Shown: positions 25,623 to 34,697, numbered from the stretch's first letter. The stretch is DNA of 64,000 nt from Paracoccus limosus (GCF_009711185.1 NZ_WMIF01000001.1:186001-250000), one strand, 5' to 3'. Notes: generated from the letters alone by a model not told the origin. Numbers and translations: made by a program.

Positions 25623-27029
25623 TCACTGCAGCGCAGATTGCAGGCGCAATTGGGCGATGCGCATGACCTGGCGTTCGGCCTCGGCCCGCTCGGTCGGGGT
25701 GTCGTTGTTCCTGCGGGCCTGCATCGCGGCCATGATCCCGGCCTTGTCGTAATCGCGCACCGCGATGATGAAGGGAAAGCCGTGCTTGGCGACGTAATCG
25801 ACATTCACCTGCTGGAACTCCGCACGCTCGGCATCGGTCAGCGCATCCAACCCCGCCGAGGCCTGCTCCGAGGTGCTTTCCGCCGTCAGCCGCTTGGCCT
25901 CGGCCAGCTTGCCCGCCAGATCCGGGTGCGCGACCAGCACGCCCAGCCGTTCCGCGTCCGAAGCGGCGCGGAACACCTGCGCCATGCGCGCGGCCAGACC
26001 GGCGGCCGTATCGTGGATCGCGCCCATCTCACCGTCCCAGGTGCGTTCGGCGATAAAGGGCGAATGCTCGTAGATGCCGCCGAATTTCTGCACGAAATCC
26101 TCGCGCGTCATCTCGGAGGGGCGCAGCCGGGCTTGATAGGGATGCGTCTTGGCCCAGTGCCGCGCGATGTCCAGACGGCTGGCAAACCAGACGCCCTCAT
26201 GCTGGCGGCAATGCTCGATGAATTTCTGCACGGCGATGGCGCGGCCCGGCCGCCCGGCCAGACGGCAATGCAGCCCGATCGACATCATCTTCGGCGCGCC
26301 CGCCTGACCTTCGGCATAAAGCACGTCGAAGCTGTCGCGCAGATAGTCGAAGAACTCGACCCCGGTGCCGAAGCCCTGACCCGAGGAGAAGCGCATGTCA
26401 TTGGCGTCCATCGTATAGGGCACCATCAGCTGCGGCTTACCCTTGTGGACATGCCAATAGGGCAGGTCGTCGGCGATGGTGTCGGCCAGATATTCAAAGC
26501 CGCCTTCCTCGCATCCCAGCGCCACCGTGTTCATCGAGGTGCGGCCCTGATAAAAACCGCGCGGCCGCTCGCCGGTGACGCGGGTGTGCAGCTCGACCGC
26601 TTTGGCGATATGCTCGGCCTCGGTCTCGGCGGGGATGTCGCGATAGTCGATCCATTTCAGGCCATGGGTCGCGATCTCCCAGCCGGCGGATTGCATCGCC
26701 GCGACCTGTTCGGGCGCACGCTCCAGCGCCGTCGCCACGCCATAGACGGTGATCGGAATGTCTTTCAGCAGACGGTGCAGCCGCCAGAACCCGGCGCGGG
26801 CGCCGTAATCATAGATCGATTCCATGTTCCAGTGCCGCTTGCCGGGCCAAGGCTGGGCACCGATGATCTCGGACAGGAAGGCCTCGGAGGCGGCATCGCC
26901 ATGCTCGATGCTGTTTTCGCCGCCTTCCTCGTAATTCATCACGATCTGCACGGCGATGCGCGCGCCGCCCGGCCATTGCGGATCGGGGGTGTGTTCGCCA
27001 TATCCGATCATGTCACGGCTGTAGCGCAT
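25623..27029 (-). CDS. puuE: PuuE allantoinase fused to OHCU decarboxylase (UraD)
   Basis: 468 residues with two enzymes of uric-acid breakdown in one chain. Residues 1-305 form a polysaccharide-deacetylase-like allantoinase (NYEEGGENS near 32, THGLKWIDYRD near 121) that opens allantoin to allantoate. Residues 308-468 form 2-oxo-4-hydroxy-4-carboxy-5-ureidoimidazoline decarboxylase, with EHSPFIAERTW, VAHPDLAG and HGFPFI, which makes (S)-allantoin. The decarboxylase product is thus the substrate of the other half. The fusion is in one uninterrupted frame. Divergent from a purine permease and followed by the ureidoglycine aminohydrolase, which confirms the pathway. Confidence 0.93.
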   Translation of the reverse strand: MRYSRDMIGYGEHTPDPQWPGGARIAVQIVMNYEEGGENSIEHGDAASEAFLSEIIGAQPWPGKRHWNMESIYDYGARAGFWRLHRLLKDIPITVYGVATALERAPEQVAAMQSAGWEIATHGLKWIDYRDIPAETEAEHIAKAVELHTRVTGERPRGFYQGRTSMNTVALGCEEGGFEYLADTIADDLPYWHVHKGKPQLMVPYTMDANDMRFSSGQGFGTGVEFFDYLRDSFDVLYAEGQAGAPKMMSIGLHCRLAGRPGRAIAVQKFIEHCRQHEGVWFASRLDIARHWAKTHPYQARLRPSEMTREDFVQKFGGIYEHSPFIAERTWDGEMGAIHDTAAGLAARMAQVFRAASDAERLGVLVAHPDLAGKLAEAKRLTAESTSEQASAGLDALTDAERAEFQQVNVDYVAKHGFPFIIAVRDYDKAGIMAAMQARRNNDTPTERAEAERQVMRIAQLRLQSALQ

Positions 27030-27125
27030 CGCTTGCTTCCTTGTATCTCTTGCGGCTTGATGCAGTCATCATCTTGCCGGCACCGCAGGCAACCCATGAA
27101 TGACTAAAAACACAGCGCCATTTTC

Positions 27126-27234
27126 GTTGAAAATTCCCGGTTCTCAACAAAGCATTGAAACTCTGTCGTCAGAGCCTGCATTCTCGTGAGGAATAGCCGG
27201 TTCTACTGTCGCTATCACGGCGGGCGCATCCGCC
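27126..27234 (+). promoter_or_regulatory. structured leader/divergent control region of the purine genes
   Basis: The 218-base gap between puuE and the permease holds several small inverted repeats: GTTGA/TCAAC (27126-27130, 27144-27148), CTCTG/CAGAG (27161-27165, 27170-27174) and GGCGG/CCGCC (27219-27223, 27230-27234). The last is just before the permease ribosome site. A purine-responsive RNA or a repressor operator are both possible; I cannot match it to a known riboswitch. Confidence 0.35.
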
Positions 27235-27247
27235 AGCGGGAGGTAAA

Positions 27248-28549
27248 ATGCTAGAAAAACAGTTTGGCCTGAAGGCCAGCGGCACCAGCGTCAGGACCGA
27301 GGTGATCGCCGGGATCACCACCTTCCTCACCATGGCCTATATCATCTTCGTCAACCCCGAGATCCTGTCGACCACCGGCATGGACAAGAGCGCGGTCTTT
27401 GTCGCGACCTGTCTGGCGGCGGCGCTGGGGTCGGCCATCATGGCGCTGTGGGCGAATTGGCCCATCGGCATGGCGCCGGGCATGGGATTGAACGCGTTCT
27501 TTGCCTTTACCGTGGTCGGCACGCTGGGATTCACCTGGCAGCAGGCGCTGGGGGCGGTGTTCATTTCCGGCCTCGTGTTCCTGTTCCTGTCCGCGACCGG
27601 CATCCGGCGCTGGCTGATCGCGGGGATTCCGCATTCCATGCGCTCGGCCATTGCGGCGGGGATCGGCATGTTCCTGGGCCTGATCGCGCTGAAGAACGCC
27701 GGCATCGTCGTCGACAACCCGGCGACGCTGGTGGGTCTGGGCGACCTGACCGCCACCGGCACGCTGCTGGCGGTGCTGGGGTTCTTTATCATCGCGGCGC
27801 TGGATGCGTTGCAGGTGCGAGGCTCGATCCTGATCGGCATCCTTGTGGTGACGGTGGTCTCGATTTTGCTGGGCGCCAGCCCGTTCGGTGGCGTGATGTC
27901 GATGCCGCCCTCGATCGCGCCGACCTTTCTGCAATTGGATATCGCGGGCGCGCTGACCGTGGGCATCGTCCATGTCATTCTGGTCATGGTGCTGGTCGAG
28001 GTCTTTGACGCCACCGGCACGCTGATCGGCGTGGCTAAGCGCGCCGGCCTGCTGACCGAGGGGCCGGCCCATAGCAACAAGGGGCTGAGCCGGGCGCTGA
28101 TGGCCGATTCGACTGCGATCCTGGCGGGTTCGATGCTGGGCACCAGCTCGACCACTGCCTATGTCGAAAGCGCCTCGGGCGTGCAGGCGGGCGGGCGCAC
28201 CGGGCTGACTGCGCTGGTCGTGGCCGGGCTGTTCCTGCTGGCGATGTTCTTTGCGCCGCTGGCAGGTTCGGTCCCGGCCTATGCCACCGCGCCGGCGCTG
28301 CTTTATGTCGCCTGCCTGATGGTGCGCGAATTCGAGGAAATCAGCTGGGGCGATGTCACCGAAAGCGCGCCGGCGGTGCTGACGGCACTGATGATGCCGT
28401 TTACCTATTCCATCGCCAATGGCCTTGCCTTTGGTTTCGTCAGCTATGCTGCGATCAAGCTGTTGACCGGCCGGGCGCGCGAGGTGCATGCGGCGACATG
28501 GATCGTGGCGGCGCTGTTCGTCATCCGCTTTGCCTTTTTCATGGACTGA
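27248..28549 (+). CDS. NCS2 family purine permease (AzgA-like)
   Basis: Inner-membrane transporter of 433 residues with 12-14 hydrophobic segments, carrying guanine, hypoxanthine, adenine or xanthine by proton symport in this family. It opens with FGLKASGTSVRTEVIAGI and has MAPGMGLNAFFAF and the AzgA/PbuG motif TSSTTAYVESASGVQ. GGGAGGT precedes the ATG. Transcribed divergently from the ureide genes, so it most likely imports purines for that pathway. Substrate preference cannot be read. Confidence 0.9.
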   Translation: MLEKQFGLKASGTSVRTEVIAGITTFLTMAYIIFVNPEILSTTGMDKSAVFVATCLAAALGSAIMALWANWPIGMAPGMGLNAFFAFTVVGTLGFTWQQALGAVFISGLVFLFLSATGIRRWLIAGIPHSMRSAIAAGIGMFLGLIALKNAGIVVDNPATLVGLGDLTATGTLLAVLGFFIIAALDALQVRGSILIGILVVTVVSILLGASPFGGVMSMPPSIAPTFLQLDIAGALTVGIVHVILVMVLVEVFDATGTLIGVAKRAGLLTEGPAHSNKGLSRALMADSTAILAGSMLGTSSTTAYVESASGVQAGGRTGLTALVVAGLFLLAMFFAPLAGSVPAYATAPALLYVACLMVREFEEISWGDVTESAPAVLTALMMPFTYSIANGLAFGFVSYAAIKLLTGRAREVHAATWIVAALFVIRFAFFMD

Positions 28550-28550
28550 G

Positions 28551-28634
28551 CAGGGGGGCTTTGCCCCCCGCCTCCGGTCGCCCCTCGACGGGGCGCCCGG
28601 AGGCTCCCCCCAGGATATTTTCACACGAAAGAAG
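28551..28634 (+). repeat. dispersed 3'-end repeat, copy B
   Basis: Starts at the permease stop, same direction. A GGGGGG/CCCCCC hairpin with a CTTTG loop is followed by a hairpin CCTCCGG...CCGGAGG (28571-28603), then GGATATTT and CACGAAAGAA (about 28612-28633). It also separates the convergent DUF1489 gene. Confidence 0.8.
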
Positions 28635-28667
28635 ACGCGCCGCGGTCACGGAGGCGTGGTTTGCGGG

Positions 28668-29090
28668 TTAGCGCAGGCCCATCTCGGCCAAGGCGCGGGC
28701 GATCTCGGTCGGCAGGCTTGGTTCGGCCTCGCGTCCGGCGGGCAGGTCGGGTGGCGCATCGGCGGCGGCGAGATAGCGCCAGCCCTGAAAGGCGCGGCGC
28801 GGCACTGCGGCGGTGCGCACCAGTTCGGGATCGAGCACCAGAGCGCAGCGGCGGATGCCGTCGGCACCCTCGACCTCTTCCAGCGCCAAAAGCCGCTGGC
28901 GCGCCTGCATCACGCCCTTGAACACCCAATAGATCGAGCCGCCAGCCAGCAGCTCGGTTTCGCGCTTGGGCCACATGCGGGTGACATGGCGGGCCGGGCC
29001 GCCCTGCCATTGCTCGTGTTGCCATTGGGCCAGTTCGGCGGGGCTGTCGCAGCCGACGCAGAGTTTCATCAGGTGCAAGGATACGCTCAT
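28668..29090 (-). CDS. DUF1489 family protein
   Basis: 140 residues of the conserved alphaproteobacterial family DUF1489, recognised by the opening HLMKLCVGCDSPAELAQW and by ARHVTRMWPKR and GGSIYWVFKG. Function not established. No signal peptide or membrane segment. It stands alone, convergent with the purine permease and divergent from the MFS gene. Confidence 0.8.
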   Translation of the reverse strand: MSVSLHLMKLCVGCDSPAELAQWQHEQWQGGPARHVTRMWPKRETELLAGGSIYWVFKGVMQARQRLLALEEVEGADGIRRCALVLDPELVRTAAVPRRAFQGWRYLAAADAPPDLPAGREAEPSLPTEIARALAEMGLR

Positions 29091-29188
29091 ACGTCAGATA
29101 TAGCCTGTCGCCGGGCGGGTGCAACGGGGCGGCTTGCGCCGGGCCGGGCCGGACGATAGGCCGGATACGTTCCATACCAGAGGGTGCC

Positions 29189-30418
29189 ATGTCCGATCCC
29201 GCTTCGAATCCGCGCGCCGCGTCGGGCGGATCCCGCCAGCCGCTGCCCGAGTTCATCGCCATGCTGGCGCTGACCTTTGCCTCGATCGCCTTTTCCATCG
29301 ATTCGATGCTGCCGGCGCTGCCCGACATTGCGCGTGAACTGACCCCGGAGGACGTGAACCGGGCGCAGCTGGTGCTGACGGCCTTTGTCGCCGGGCTGGG
29401 GGCAGGGCTGTTCGTGGCGGGGCCGCTGTCGGATGCCTTTGGTCGCAAGCCGATCATCGTGCTGGGCTTTGCGGTCTATGCCATCGGCGCGGTGGCGGCG
29501 GTCTTTGCCCCCTCGCTGGAGATGCTGCTGGCGGCGCGCGTCTTGCAGGGCATCGGCGCCGCCGGGCCGCGCATCGTGTCGCTGGCGCTGGTGCGCGATC
29601 TGTATCAGGGCCGCGAGATGGCGCGGATCACCAGTTTCGTGATGATGATCTTTATCCTTGTGCCGGCGGTGGCGCCGTCGCTGGGGGCGGGGATCATTCA
29701 TCTTGCGGGCTGGCGCGGCGTCTTTGGCGCCTTCGTGGTGCTGGCGGTGATCGGCAGCCTGTGGCTGTCCCTGCGTCAGGCCGAGACGCTGCCCCCCGCC
29801 CGGCGCCGGCCGCTGCAAATGGGCAGCCTGCTGGCCGGCGCGCGCGAGGTGCTGGGCCATTCGCAGGTGCGGCTGGTCACGGTGGTGATGACGCTGGGCT
29901 TTGGTCAGATGTTCGCGCTGCTGAGTTCGGCGCAGCAGCTGTTTTCGCAGACCTATGGCAAGGGCGAGAGCTTTCCGCTGTGGTTTGCCGCCATGGCGCT
30001 GTTGTCGGGCACGGGCACGGTGCTGAATGCGCGCTATGTCGTGCGGCTGGGCATGCGCCGCATCGTCGCCGCCGCCTATGCCATGCAGGTCGTCGTCGCA
30101 GCCGTGGTGCTGGCGCTGCTGATGGGCGGGCTACTGCCGCAGGCGCTGGCCTTCCCGGTGTTCTTTTTCTGGGCGGTCAGCGTGTTCTTCATGGCCGGCA
30201 TCACCTTTGGCAACCTCAATGCCATGGCCTTGCAGCATATGGGCCATCTGGCGGGCATGGCGGCCTCGGTCGTGGCGGCGGTCTCGACGCTGGGCGCGGT
30301 GCTGATCGCGGCGCCTGTGGGGCAGCTTTACAACGGCACCGCCGTGCCGATGGTGCTGGCGACGCTGCTGTGTTCGGCGCTGGCGCTGTGGCTGATGCGC
30401 CGCGTCAGCGAGGTCTGA
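29189..30418 (+). CDS. MFS drug-resistance transporter (Bcr/CflA type)
   Basis: Inner-membrane exporter of 409 residues with 12 hydrophobic segments. The loop after the second segment carries GPLSDAFGRKPI, the MFS motif A, and DIARELTPEDVNRAQLVLTA before it resembles the Bcr/CflA subfamily (bicyclomycin, chloramphenicol, florfenicol efflux). AGAGGG precedes the ATG. No regulator is adjacent, so substrate and induction are unknown. Confidence 0.85.
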   Translation: MSDPASNPRAASGGSRQPLPEFIAMLALTFASIAFSIDSMLPALPDIARELTPEDVNRAQLVLTAFVAGLGAGLFVAGPLSDAFGRKPIIVLGFAVYAIGAVAAVFAPSLEMLLAARVLQGIGAAGPRIVSLALVRDLYQGREMARITSFVMMIFILVPAVAPSLGAGIIHLAGWRGVFGAFVVLAVIGSLWLSLRQAETLPPARRRPLQMGSLLAGAREVLGHSQVRLVTVVMTLGFGQMFALLSSAQQLFSQTYGKGESFPLWFAAMALLSGTGTVLNARYVVRLGMRRIVAAAYAMQVVVAAVVLALLMGGLLPQALAFPVFFFWAVSVFFMAGITFGNLNAMALQHMGHLAGMAASVVAAVSTLGAVLIAAPVGQLYNGTAVPMVLATLLCSALALWLMRRVSEV

Positions 30419-30426
30419 TCAGGACG

Positions 30427-30458
30427 GGCGCCGGTTCGCCGGCGCCGACCAGCCATTT
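30427..30458 (+). terminator. hairpin terminator of the MFS gene
   Basis: GGCGCCGG and CCGGCGCC close a TTCG tetraloop (30427-30446), followed 8 bases later by TTTT. Lies 9 bases after the MFS stop. Confidence 0.6.
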
Positions 30459-30525
30459 TGAATGACACATGCCGGACATGCAACTGCCCGGGCCGGCCAA
30501 TGTTGTCTGCTTTTCAGGGAGGAAG

Positions 30526-30600
30526 TGGCAGCCCGTAGGGGAGTCGAACCCCTCTTTTCAGGTTGAAAACCTGACGTCCTAACCGATAGACGAACGGGCC
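30526..30600 (-). tRNA. tRNA-Glu (anticodon TTC)
   Basis: 75-base cloverleaf on the minus strand. Acceptor GGCCCGT pairs with ACGGGCT (first pair G-U), the anticodon stem TCAGG/CCTGA encloses TTTTCAA with anticodon TTC, and the T-arm is AGGGG/CCCCT. The 3' CCA is encoded. Confidence 0.95.
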
Positions 30601-30722
30601 ACTTTCACGGCTGCCGGGTCATGCCCTGCAGCGTGGAGCGGTGTTTAGGCGAGCGACGCGGGCCGCGCAAGCGGAAAAATGCGCGGGCGGACAAGTTTTT
30701 TCGCCCCGCGCCGCGACAGGGT

Positions 30723-32489
30723 TCAGCCCGCCGGCGCGGCATCGTCCAGCCGCAGCCGCACCCGTTCGCGCCCGCCCCAGAGCGACAGTTCCAGCCGCCC
30801 GGCCAGATGAAAGCGCCGGCCCTTGGCACCCAGCAGGGCGGGCCCCAGCGGGCCGGTCATCGCCCCCCAGGCCACCGCCTCGATCGCCGGGCTGCCCGGG
30901 CTGCGAAAGCGCAGGCGCAGATGGCTGTCGCCCATGGTGGCGGCGCTGTCGATCAGCTGATCGGCAAAGGCAAAGCGCGGCGCGGGCGCGGCTTGCCCAA
31001 AGGGGCCGGCACGTTCCAGCAATTGCATCAGCTCGACGGTGGCCCCGGCCGGATCCAGAAGCCCCGAGATGCGCAGCTCTCCGGCGCCGGCGCGATCGGC
31101 CATCTCGCGCGAGAGCAATTCGGCAAGCCGGGCCATGGCCTCGGGGATGCGGGCCTCGTCCACCGTCAGCCCGGCCGCCATGGCATGGCCGCCGCCCTTC
31201 AAAAGCAACCCCTCGGCGGCGAGGCGCTGGATGGCACGGCCCAGATCGACGCCGGGCACCGAACGGGCCGAGCCTTTGCCGATGCCGTTCTCGACCCCGA
31301 TCACCACCGAGGGCAGGCCGGTCGCCTCTTTCAGCCGGGCGGCGACGATACCGACCACGCCGGGGTGCCAGCCCTGATCGGCGGCCCATGCCAGCAGCCC
31401 CGGCCCCTGAGCGGCCTCGCGCGCCTCGACCTGTGCCAGCGCGGCCTCGCGCACGGCGGCCTCGATGGCGCGGCGGTCGCGGTTCAGCGTGTCCAGCTCC
31501 TCGGCATAGCGGGCGGCGGCGCTAGGGTCGGTGCAGCTAAGGCACTGCGCGCCCAGATCTGCCCGGCCGACGCGACCGCCGGCATTGATGCGCGGGCCCA
31601 GAAGAAAGCCCAGATGAAAGGCGCTGGGTGCCGAATCCAGCCGCGCCACATCCGACAGCGCCACCAGACCGGGACGTTCCCGCCGGGCCATGATCGCCAG
31701 CCCCTGACGGACAAAGGCGCGGTTGACGCCGATCAGCGGCGCGACATCGGCCACCGTGGCCAGCGCCACCAGATCCAGCAGTCCGATCAGATCGGGCTGC
31801 GCCCACCCGGCCTCGCGCAGCAGGCGGTTGCATTGCACCAACGTCAGAAAGACCACGCCCGCCGCGCAAAGATGGCCAAGGCTGCCGTCCTCATCTGCGC
31901 GGTTGGGGTTCACCACGGCCAGCACCGGGGGCAGGGTCTCGCCGCCCTGATGGTGGTCCAGAACGATCACGTCGCAGGTGGCGGCGGCCAGCGCCTCATG
32001 GCTGAGCGTGCCGCAATCGACGCAGATGATCAGATCGGCCTTGGCTGACAGCGCCTGAATCGCGGGGATGTTCGGGCCATAACCCTCATCGATGCGGTCG
32101 GGGATATACAGCACCGCCTCGATGCCTTGACGGCGCAGCCAGTCGATCAGCAGCGCGGCCGAGGCGCCGCCGTCCACATCGTAATCGGCAAAGATGGCGA
32201 TGCGCTGCTGGCCTGTGACGGCGCGCAGGATGCGCGCGGCCGCCTTGTCCATGTCACGCAGGCTCAGGGGATCCGGCAAAAGGTCGCGCAGGCGCGGTTC
32301 CAGATAGGCCTGCGCCTCATGCGCCGGCACGCCCCGCTCGGCGAGGATCCGGCTGACGGGCAGGGGCAGGCGGCTTTCCTGCGCCAAGGCCTCGGCCGCG
32401 CGTTCCAGCGCCGGGTCGGGGCCGCGCCAGAACCGGCCGGTCAGCGAAGAATCGACGGAAAGAAAGGCAGGCGGGGCAAGCAGGGTCAT
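30723..32489 (-). CDS. recJ: single-stranded-DNA-specific exonuclease RecJ
   Basis: 5'-3' exonuclease of DNA repair and recombination. 588 residues. DHH-superfamily motifs are visible: IFADYDVDGGASAA (Mn-binding aspartates), LDHHQGG, and the DHHA1 motif GGGHAMAAG, followed by an OB-fold region. The start is 32489 or 32507; GGGGGA lies 10 bases before the first. It begins within 50 bases of the glpX stop on the same strand, forming the glpX-recJ unit common in alphaproteobacteria. Confidence 0.95.
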   Translation of the reverse strand: MTLLAPPAFLSVDSSLTGRFWRGPDPALERAAEALAQESRLPLPVSRILAERGVPAHEAQAYLEPRLRDLLPDPLSLRDMDKAAARILRAVTGQQRIAIFADYDVDGGASAALLIDWLRRQGIEAVLYIPDRIDEGYGPNIPAIQALSAKADLIICVDCGTLSHEALAAATCDVIVLDHHQGGETLPPVLAVVNPNRADEDGSLGHLCAAGVVFLTLVQCNRLLREAGWAQPDLIGLLDLVALATVADVAPLIGVNRAFVRQGLAIMARRERPGLVALSDVARLDSAPSAFHLGFLLGPRINAGGRVGRADLGAQCLSCTDPSAAARYAEELDTLNRDRRAIEAAVREAALAQVEAREAAQGPGLLAWAADQGWHPGVVGIVAARLKEATGLPSVVIGVENGIGKGSARSVPGVDLGRAIQRLAAEGLLLKGGGHAMAAGLTVDEARIPEAMARLAELLSREMADRAGAGELRISGLLDPAGATVELMQLLERAGPFGQAAPAPRFAFADQLIDSAATMGDSHLRLRFRSPGSPAIEAVAWGAMTGPLGPALLGAKGRRFHLAGRLELSLWGGRERVRLRLDDAAPAG

Positions 32490-32536
32490 GCGGGCTTCAT
32501 CCCCCATGACCGCCGCTTGCGCAAGGTGCAGCCGGG

Positions 32537-33502
32537 TTACTTGACCGGGTTGCGATAGATCATGCGCCGCACCGAGCCGGTCTTCGAGCGCATCAGGATG
32601 GTTTCGGTGGTCAGATAGCCCGGCTCGCGTTTCACGCCGGCCACGATCGAGCCATTGGTCACGCCGGTCGCGGCAAAGATCACGTCGCCGGTGACCAACT
32701 CATCGCGCGAATAGATCCGGTCCAGATCAGTGATGCCGGCCTTGCGGGCGCGGCCCTTTTCGTCCTCGTTGCGGAACAACAGCTTGCCCCACATCTGGCC
32801 GCCCATGCATTTCAGCGCGCTGGCTGCCAGCACGCCCTCGGGGGCGCCGCCCGAACCCATATACATGTCGATGCCGGTCAGTTCGGCCTCGGCGCAGTGG
32901 ATGACGCCCGCCACATCGCCATCGGTAATCAGGCGGATCGCGGCGCCGGTCGAGCGCACTTCGGCGATCAGATCCTCGTGCCGGGGGCGTTCGAGGATGC
33001 AGACGGTGATGTCGCTGTCCTTGACGCCGCGTGCGTTGGCCAGTGCCCGCACGCGTTCGGCCGGGGTCATGTTCAGGCTGACCACGTCCTTTTCATAGCC
33101 CGGCCCGATGGCGAGCTTTTCCATATAGACGTCCGGCGCATGCAGCAGCGTGCCGCGCGGCGCCATGGCGATCACGGTCAGCGCATTCGGCATGTCCTTG
33201 GCGGTCAGCGTGGTGCCTTCCAGCGGATCCAGCGCAATATCGACCTCGGGGCCATGGCCGGTGCCGACTTCCTCGCCGATATAAAGCATCGGGGCCTCGT
33301 CGCGCTCGCCCTCGCCGATGACGACGACGCCCTTGATATCCAGCATGTTCAGCTGATCGCGCATGGCGTTCACGGCGGCCTGGTCGGCGGCTTTCTCATC
33401 GCCACGCCCGATCAGCAGGGCCGACGCATGCGCCGCCGCCTCGCTCACCCGGGCAAGGCCCAGCGACAACATGCGGTCATTGAAATCCTTGGGCGAAATC
33501 AT
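32537..33502 (-). CDS. glpX: class II fructose-1,6-bisphosphatase
   Basis: Hydrolyses fructose-1,6-bisphosphate in gluconeogenesis; cytoplasmic, Mn/Mg-dependent by family knowledge. 321 residues. Metal and substrate motifs include GEGERDEAPMLYIGE and DPLEGTT, then GSGGAPEGVLAA. AAGGAA is 8 bases before the ATG. Upstream of recJ on the same strand. The homoserine dehydrogenase gene that often precedes it in this group is not here; a bolA-type gene lies upstream instead. Confidence 0.96.
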   Translation of the reverse strand: MISPKDFNDRMLSLGLARVSEAAAHASALLIGRGDEKAADQAAVNAMRDQLNMLDIKGVVVIGEGERDEAPMLYIGEEVGTGHGPEVDIALDPLEGTTLTAKDMPNALTVIAMAPRGTLLHAPDVYMEKLAIGPGYEKDVVSLNMTPAERVRALANARGVKDSDITVCILERPRHEDLIAEVRSTGAAIRLITDGDVAGVIHCAEAELTGIDMYMGSGGAPEGVLAASALKCMGGQMWGKLLFRNEDEKGRARKAGITDLDRIYSRDELVTGDVIFAATGVTNGSIVAGVKREPGYLTTETILMRSKTGSVRRMIYRNPVK

Positions 33503-33580
33503 CGGAGAATTCCTTGGTTGGTGTCCCTGCGGCTTCTACGCGGCGGGGCTGATTGCGGCAATCCTGTGTGCGCTAACAGC

Positions 33581-33832
33581 TCAATCCCCGGCGATTTCCA
33601 GCGCCAGCGCGTGGATCCGCGGCACGATGTCGCCCAAAGCCTTGTGGATGGCACGATGCCGGGCGACATGGCCCAGACCGGCCAGCGCAGGGCTGGCGAT
33701 GCGGATGCGAAAATGCGTCTCGCCCCCTTCGCGCCATCCGCCATGGCCGCGGTGCTGATCGCTTTCGTCCCAAATCTCCAGCCGGCTCGGCGCCAGCACG
33801 GCCAGCCTTTCCCGCATCTCGTCGATGATCAT
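33581..33832 (-). CDS. BolA family protein
   Basis: Small KH-like protein of 83 residues, opening MIIDEMRERLAVLAPSRLEI with the invariant-type HFRIRI and RHRAIHKAL stretches. BolA proteins bind [2Fe-2S] clusters together with monothiol glutaredoxins and act in iron or stress regulation. The start at 33832 has AAAGGGG 8 bases upstream; an ATG at 33850 would add six residues but has no ribosome site. Divergent from the J-domain gene, an arrangement frequent in alphaproteobacteria. Confidence 0.88.
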   Translation of the reverse strand: MIIDEMRERLAVLAPSRLEIWDESDQHRGHGGWREGGETHFRIRIASPALAGLGHVARHRAIHKALGDIVPRIHALALEIAGD

Positions 33833-33901
33833 CCGCAATGCCCCTTTCATGTCGCGCGAAATAGCCTAAACTGCGCGTCCCGATGAGGACAAGGCAGTGA
33901 A

Positions 33902-34528
33902 ATGAGCAATAGCGACCCGTTCGGTTTCGACATGTCCGCGGCTTCGGACAAGAAGCGCAAGACCAAGGGCCGGCGCGGCATGTCGGGCGCATTCGAGACC
34001 TCGACGCGGCGCTGCGACAAGGAGGGCTGCAACGAGCCCGGCCAGTATCGCGCGCCGAAATCGCCCCGGAATCTGGATGACTACTATTGGTTCTGCAAGG
34101 ACCACGTCCGCGAATACAACCTGAACTGGAACTACTTCCAGGGCCAGTCCGAGGCCGAGTTCCAGCAATTCCTGGACAATGCCACGGTCTGGGAACGCCC
34201 GACCAAACCCTTTGGCCGCGCGGCGCAGGAACAGAAATGGGCCCGCCACGGCATCGACGACCCGCTTGAGATTCTTGGCGCCAATGGCACCAACCCCGAG
34301 GTCCGCCGCGCCGCCACCCGCAAGCTGCCGCCGACCGAGCGCAAGGCGCTGGAAATCCTCGAGGCCCGCGATAGCTGGACCCGGGCCGAAATCCGCAAGC
34401 AATACAAGTCGCTGGTCAAGGATCTTCATCCCGACATGAATGGTGGCGACCGCTCGGACGAGGATCGCTTGCAAGAGGTCGTCTGGGCCTGGGACCAGAT
34501 CAAGGATAGCCGCAGCTTCAAGGACTGA
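33902..34528 (+). CDS. J-domain protein with N-terminal cysteine motif
   Basis: 208 residues. A C-terminal J domain (about 145-205) contains the HPD tripeptide in DLHPDMNGG, the element that stimulates DnaK ATPase. The N-terminal half has Cys37, Cys42 and a later Cys in FCKDH, a possible metal site, and is otherwise particular to alphaproteobacteria (DYYWFCKDHVREYNLNWNYF). AAGG precedes the ATG. It is a co-chaperone for a client not known to me. Divergent with bolA. Confidence 0.87.
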   Translation: MSNSDPFGFDMSAASDKKRKTKGRRGMSGAFETSTRRCDKEGCNEPGQYRAPKSPRNLDDYYWFCKDHVREYNLNWNYFQGQSEAEFQQFLDNATVWERPTKPFGRAAQEQKWARHGIDDPLEILGANGTNPEVRRAATRKLPPTERKALEILEARDSWTRAEIRKQYKSLVKDLHPDMNGGDRSDEDRLQEVVWAWDQIKDSRSFKD

Positions 34529-34535
34529 GGCCGCA

Positions 34536-34614
34536 TGGGGGCTTTGCGCCCCCACGCCCGGCTGACCTGCGGTCCTCCGGGCTTCCCCCGCAGGATATTT
34601 GTCCACGAAAGAAG
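34536..34614 (+). repeat. dispersed 3'-end repeat, copy C
   Basis: Follows the J-domain gene stop. TGGGGGC/GCCCCCA hairpin, a weaker GC hairpin, then GGATATTT and CACGAAAGAA ending at 34614. Confidence 0.75.
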
Positions 34615-34643
34615 GGCCCGGAATCGCTCCCGAGCCCTTCTTT
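34609..34643. terminator. bidirectional hairpin between two facing repeat copies
   Basis: AAGAAGGGC (34609-34617) pairs with GCCCTTCTT (34635-34643). It joins the tails of copies C and D and may terminate both convergent genes. Confidence 0.55.
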
Positions 34644-34694
34644 CGTGCTTAAATATCCTGGGGGAGCGCGGCACGCGCGGGGGCGAAGCCCCCT
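34638..34694 (-). repeat. dispersed 3'-end repeat, copy D
   Basis: Follows the metK stop on the minus strand: GGGGGC/GCCCCC-type hairpin, short GC stem, then GGATATTT and CACGAAAGAA. Lies tail-to-tail with copy C. Confidence 0.75.
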
Positions 34695-34697
34695 GCC

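Noticed and set aside
27126..27247. Known purine or xanthine riboswitch upstream of the permease
   Set aside because: Stems exist but the conserved bases of the classes I know could not be matched by eye, so it is listed only as a structured leader.
24667..34694. The repeat elements as insertion-sequence ends or CRISPR repeats
   Set aside because: No transposase, no target duplication, no regular spacing; the copies are single and tied to gene ends.
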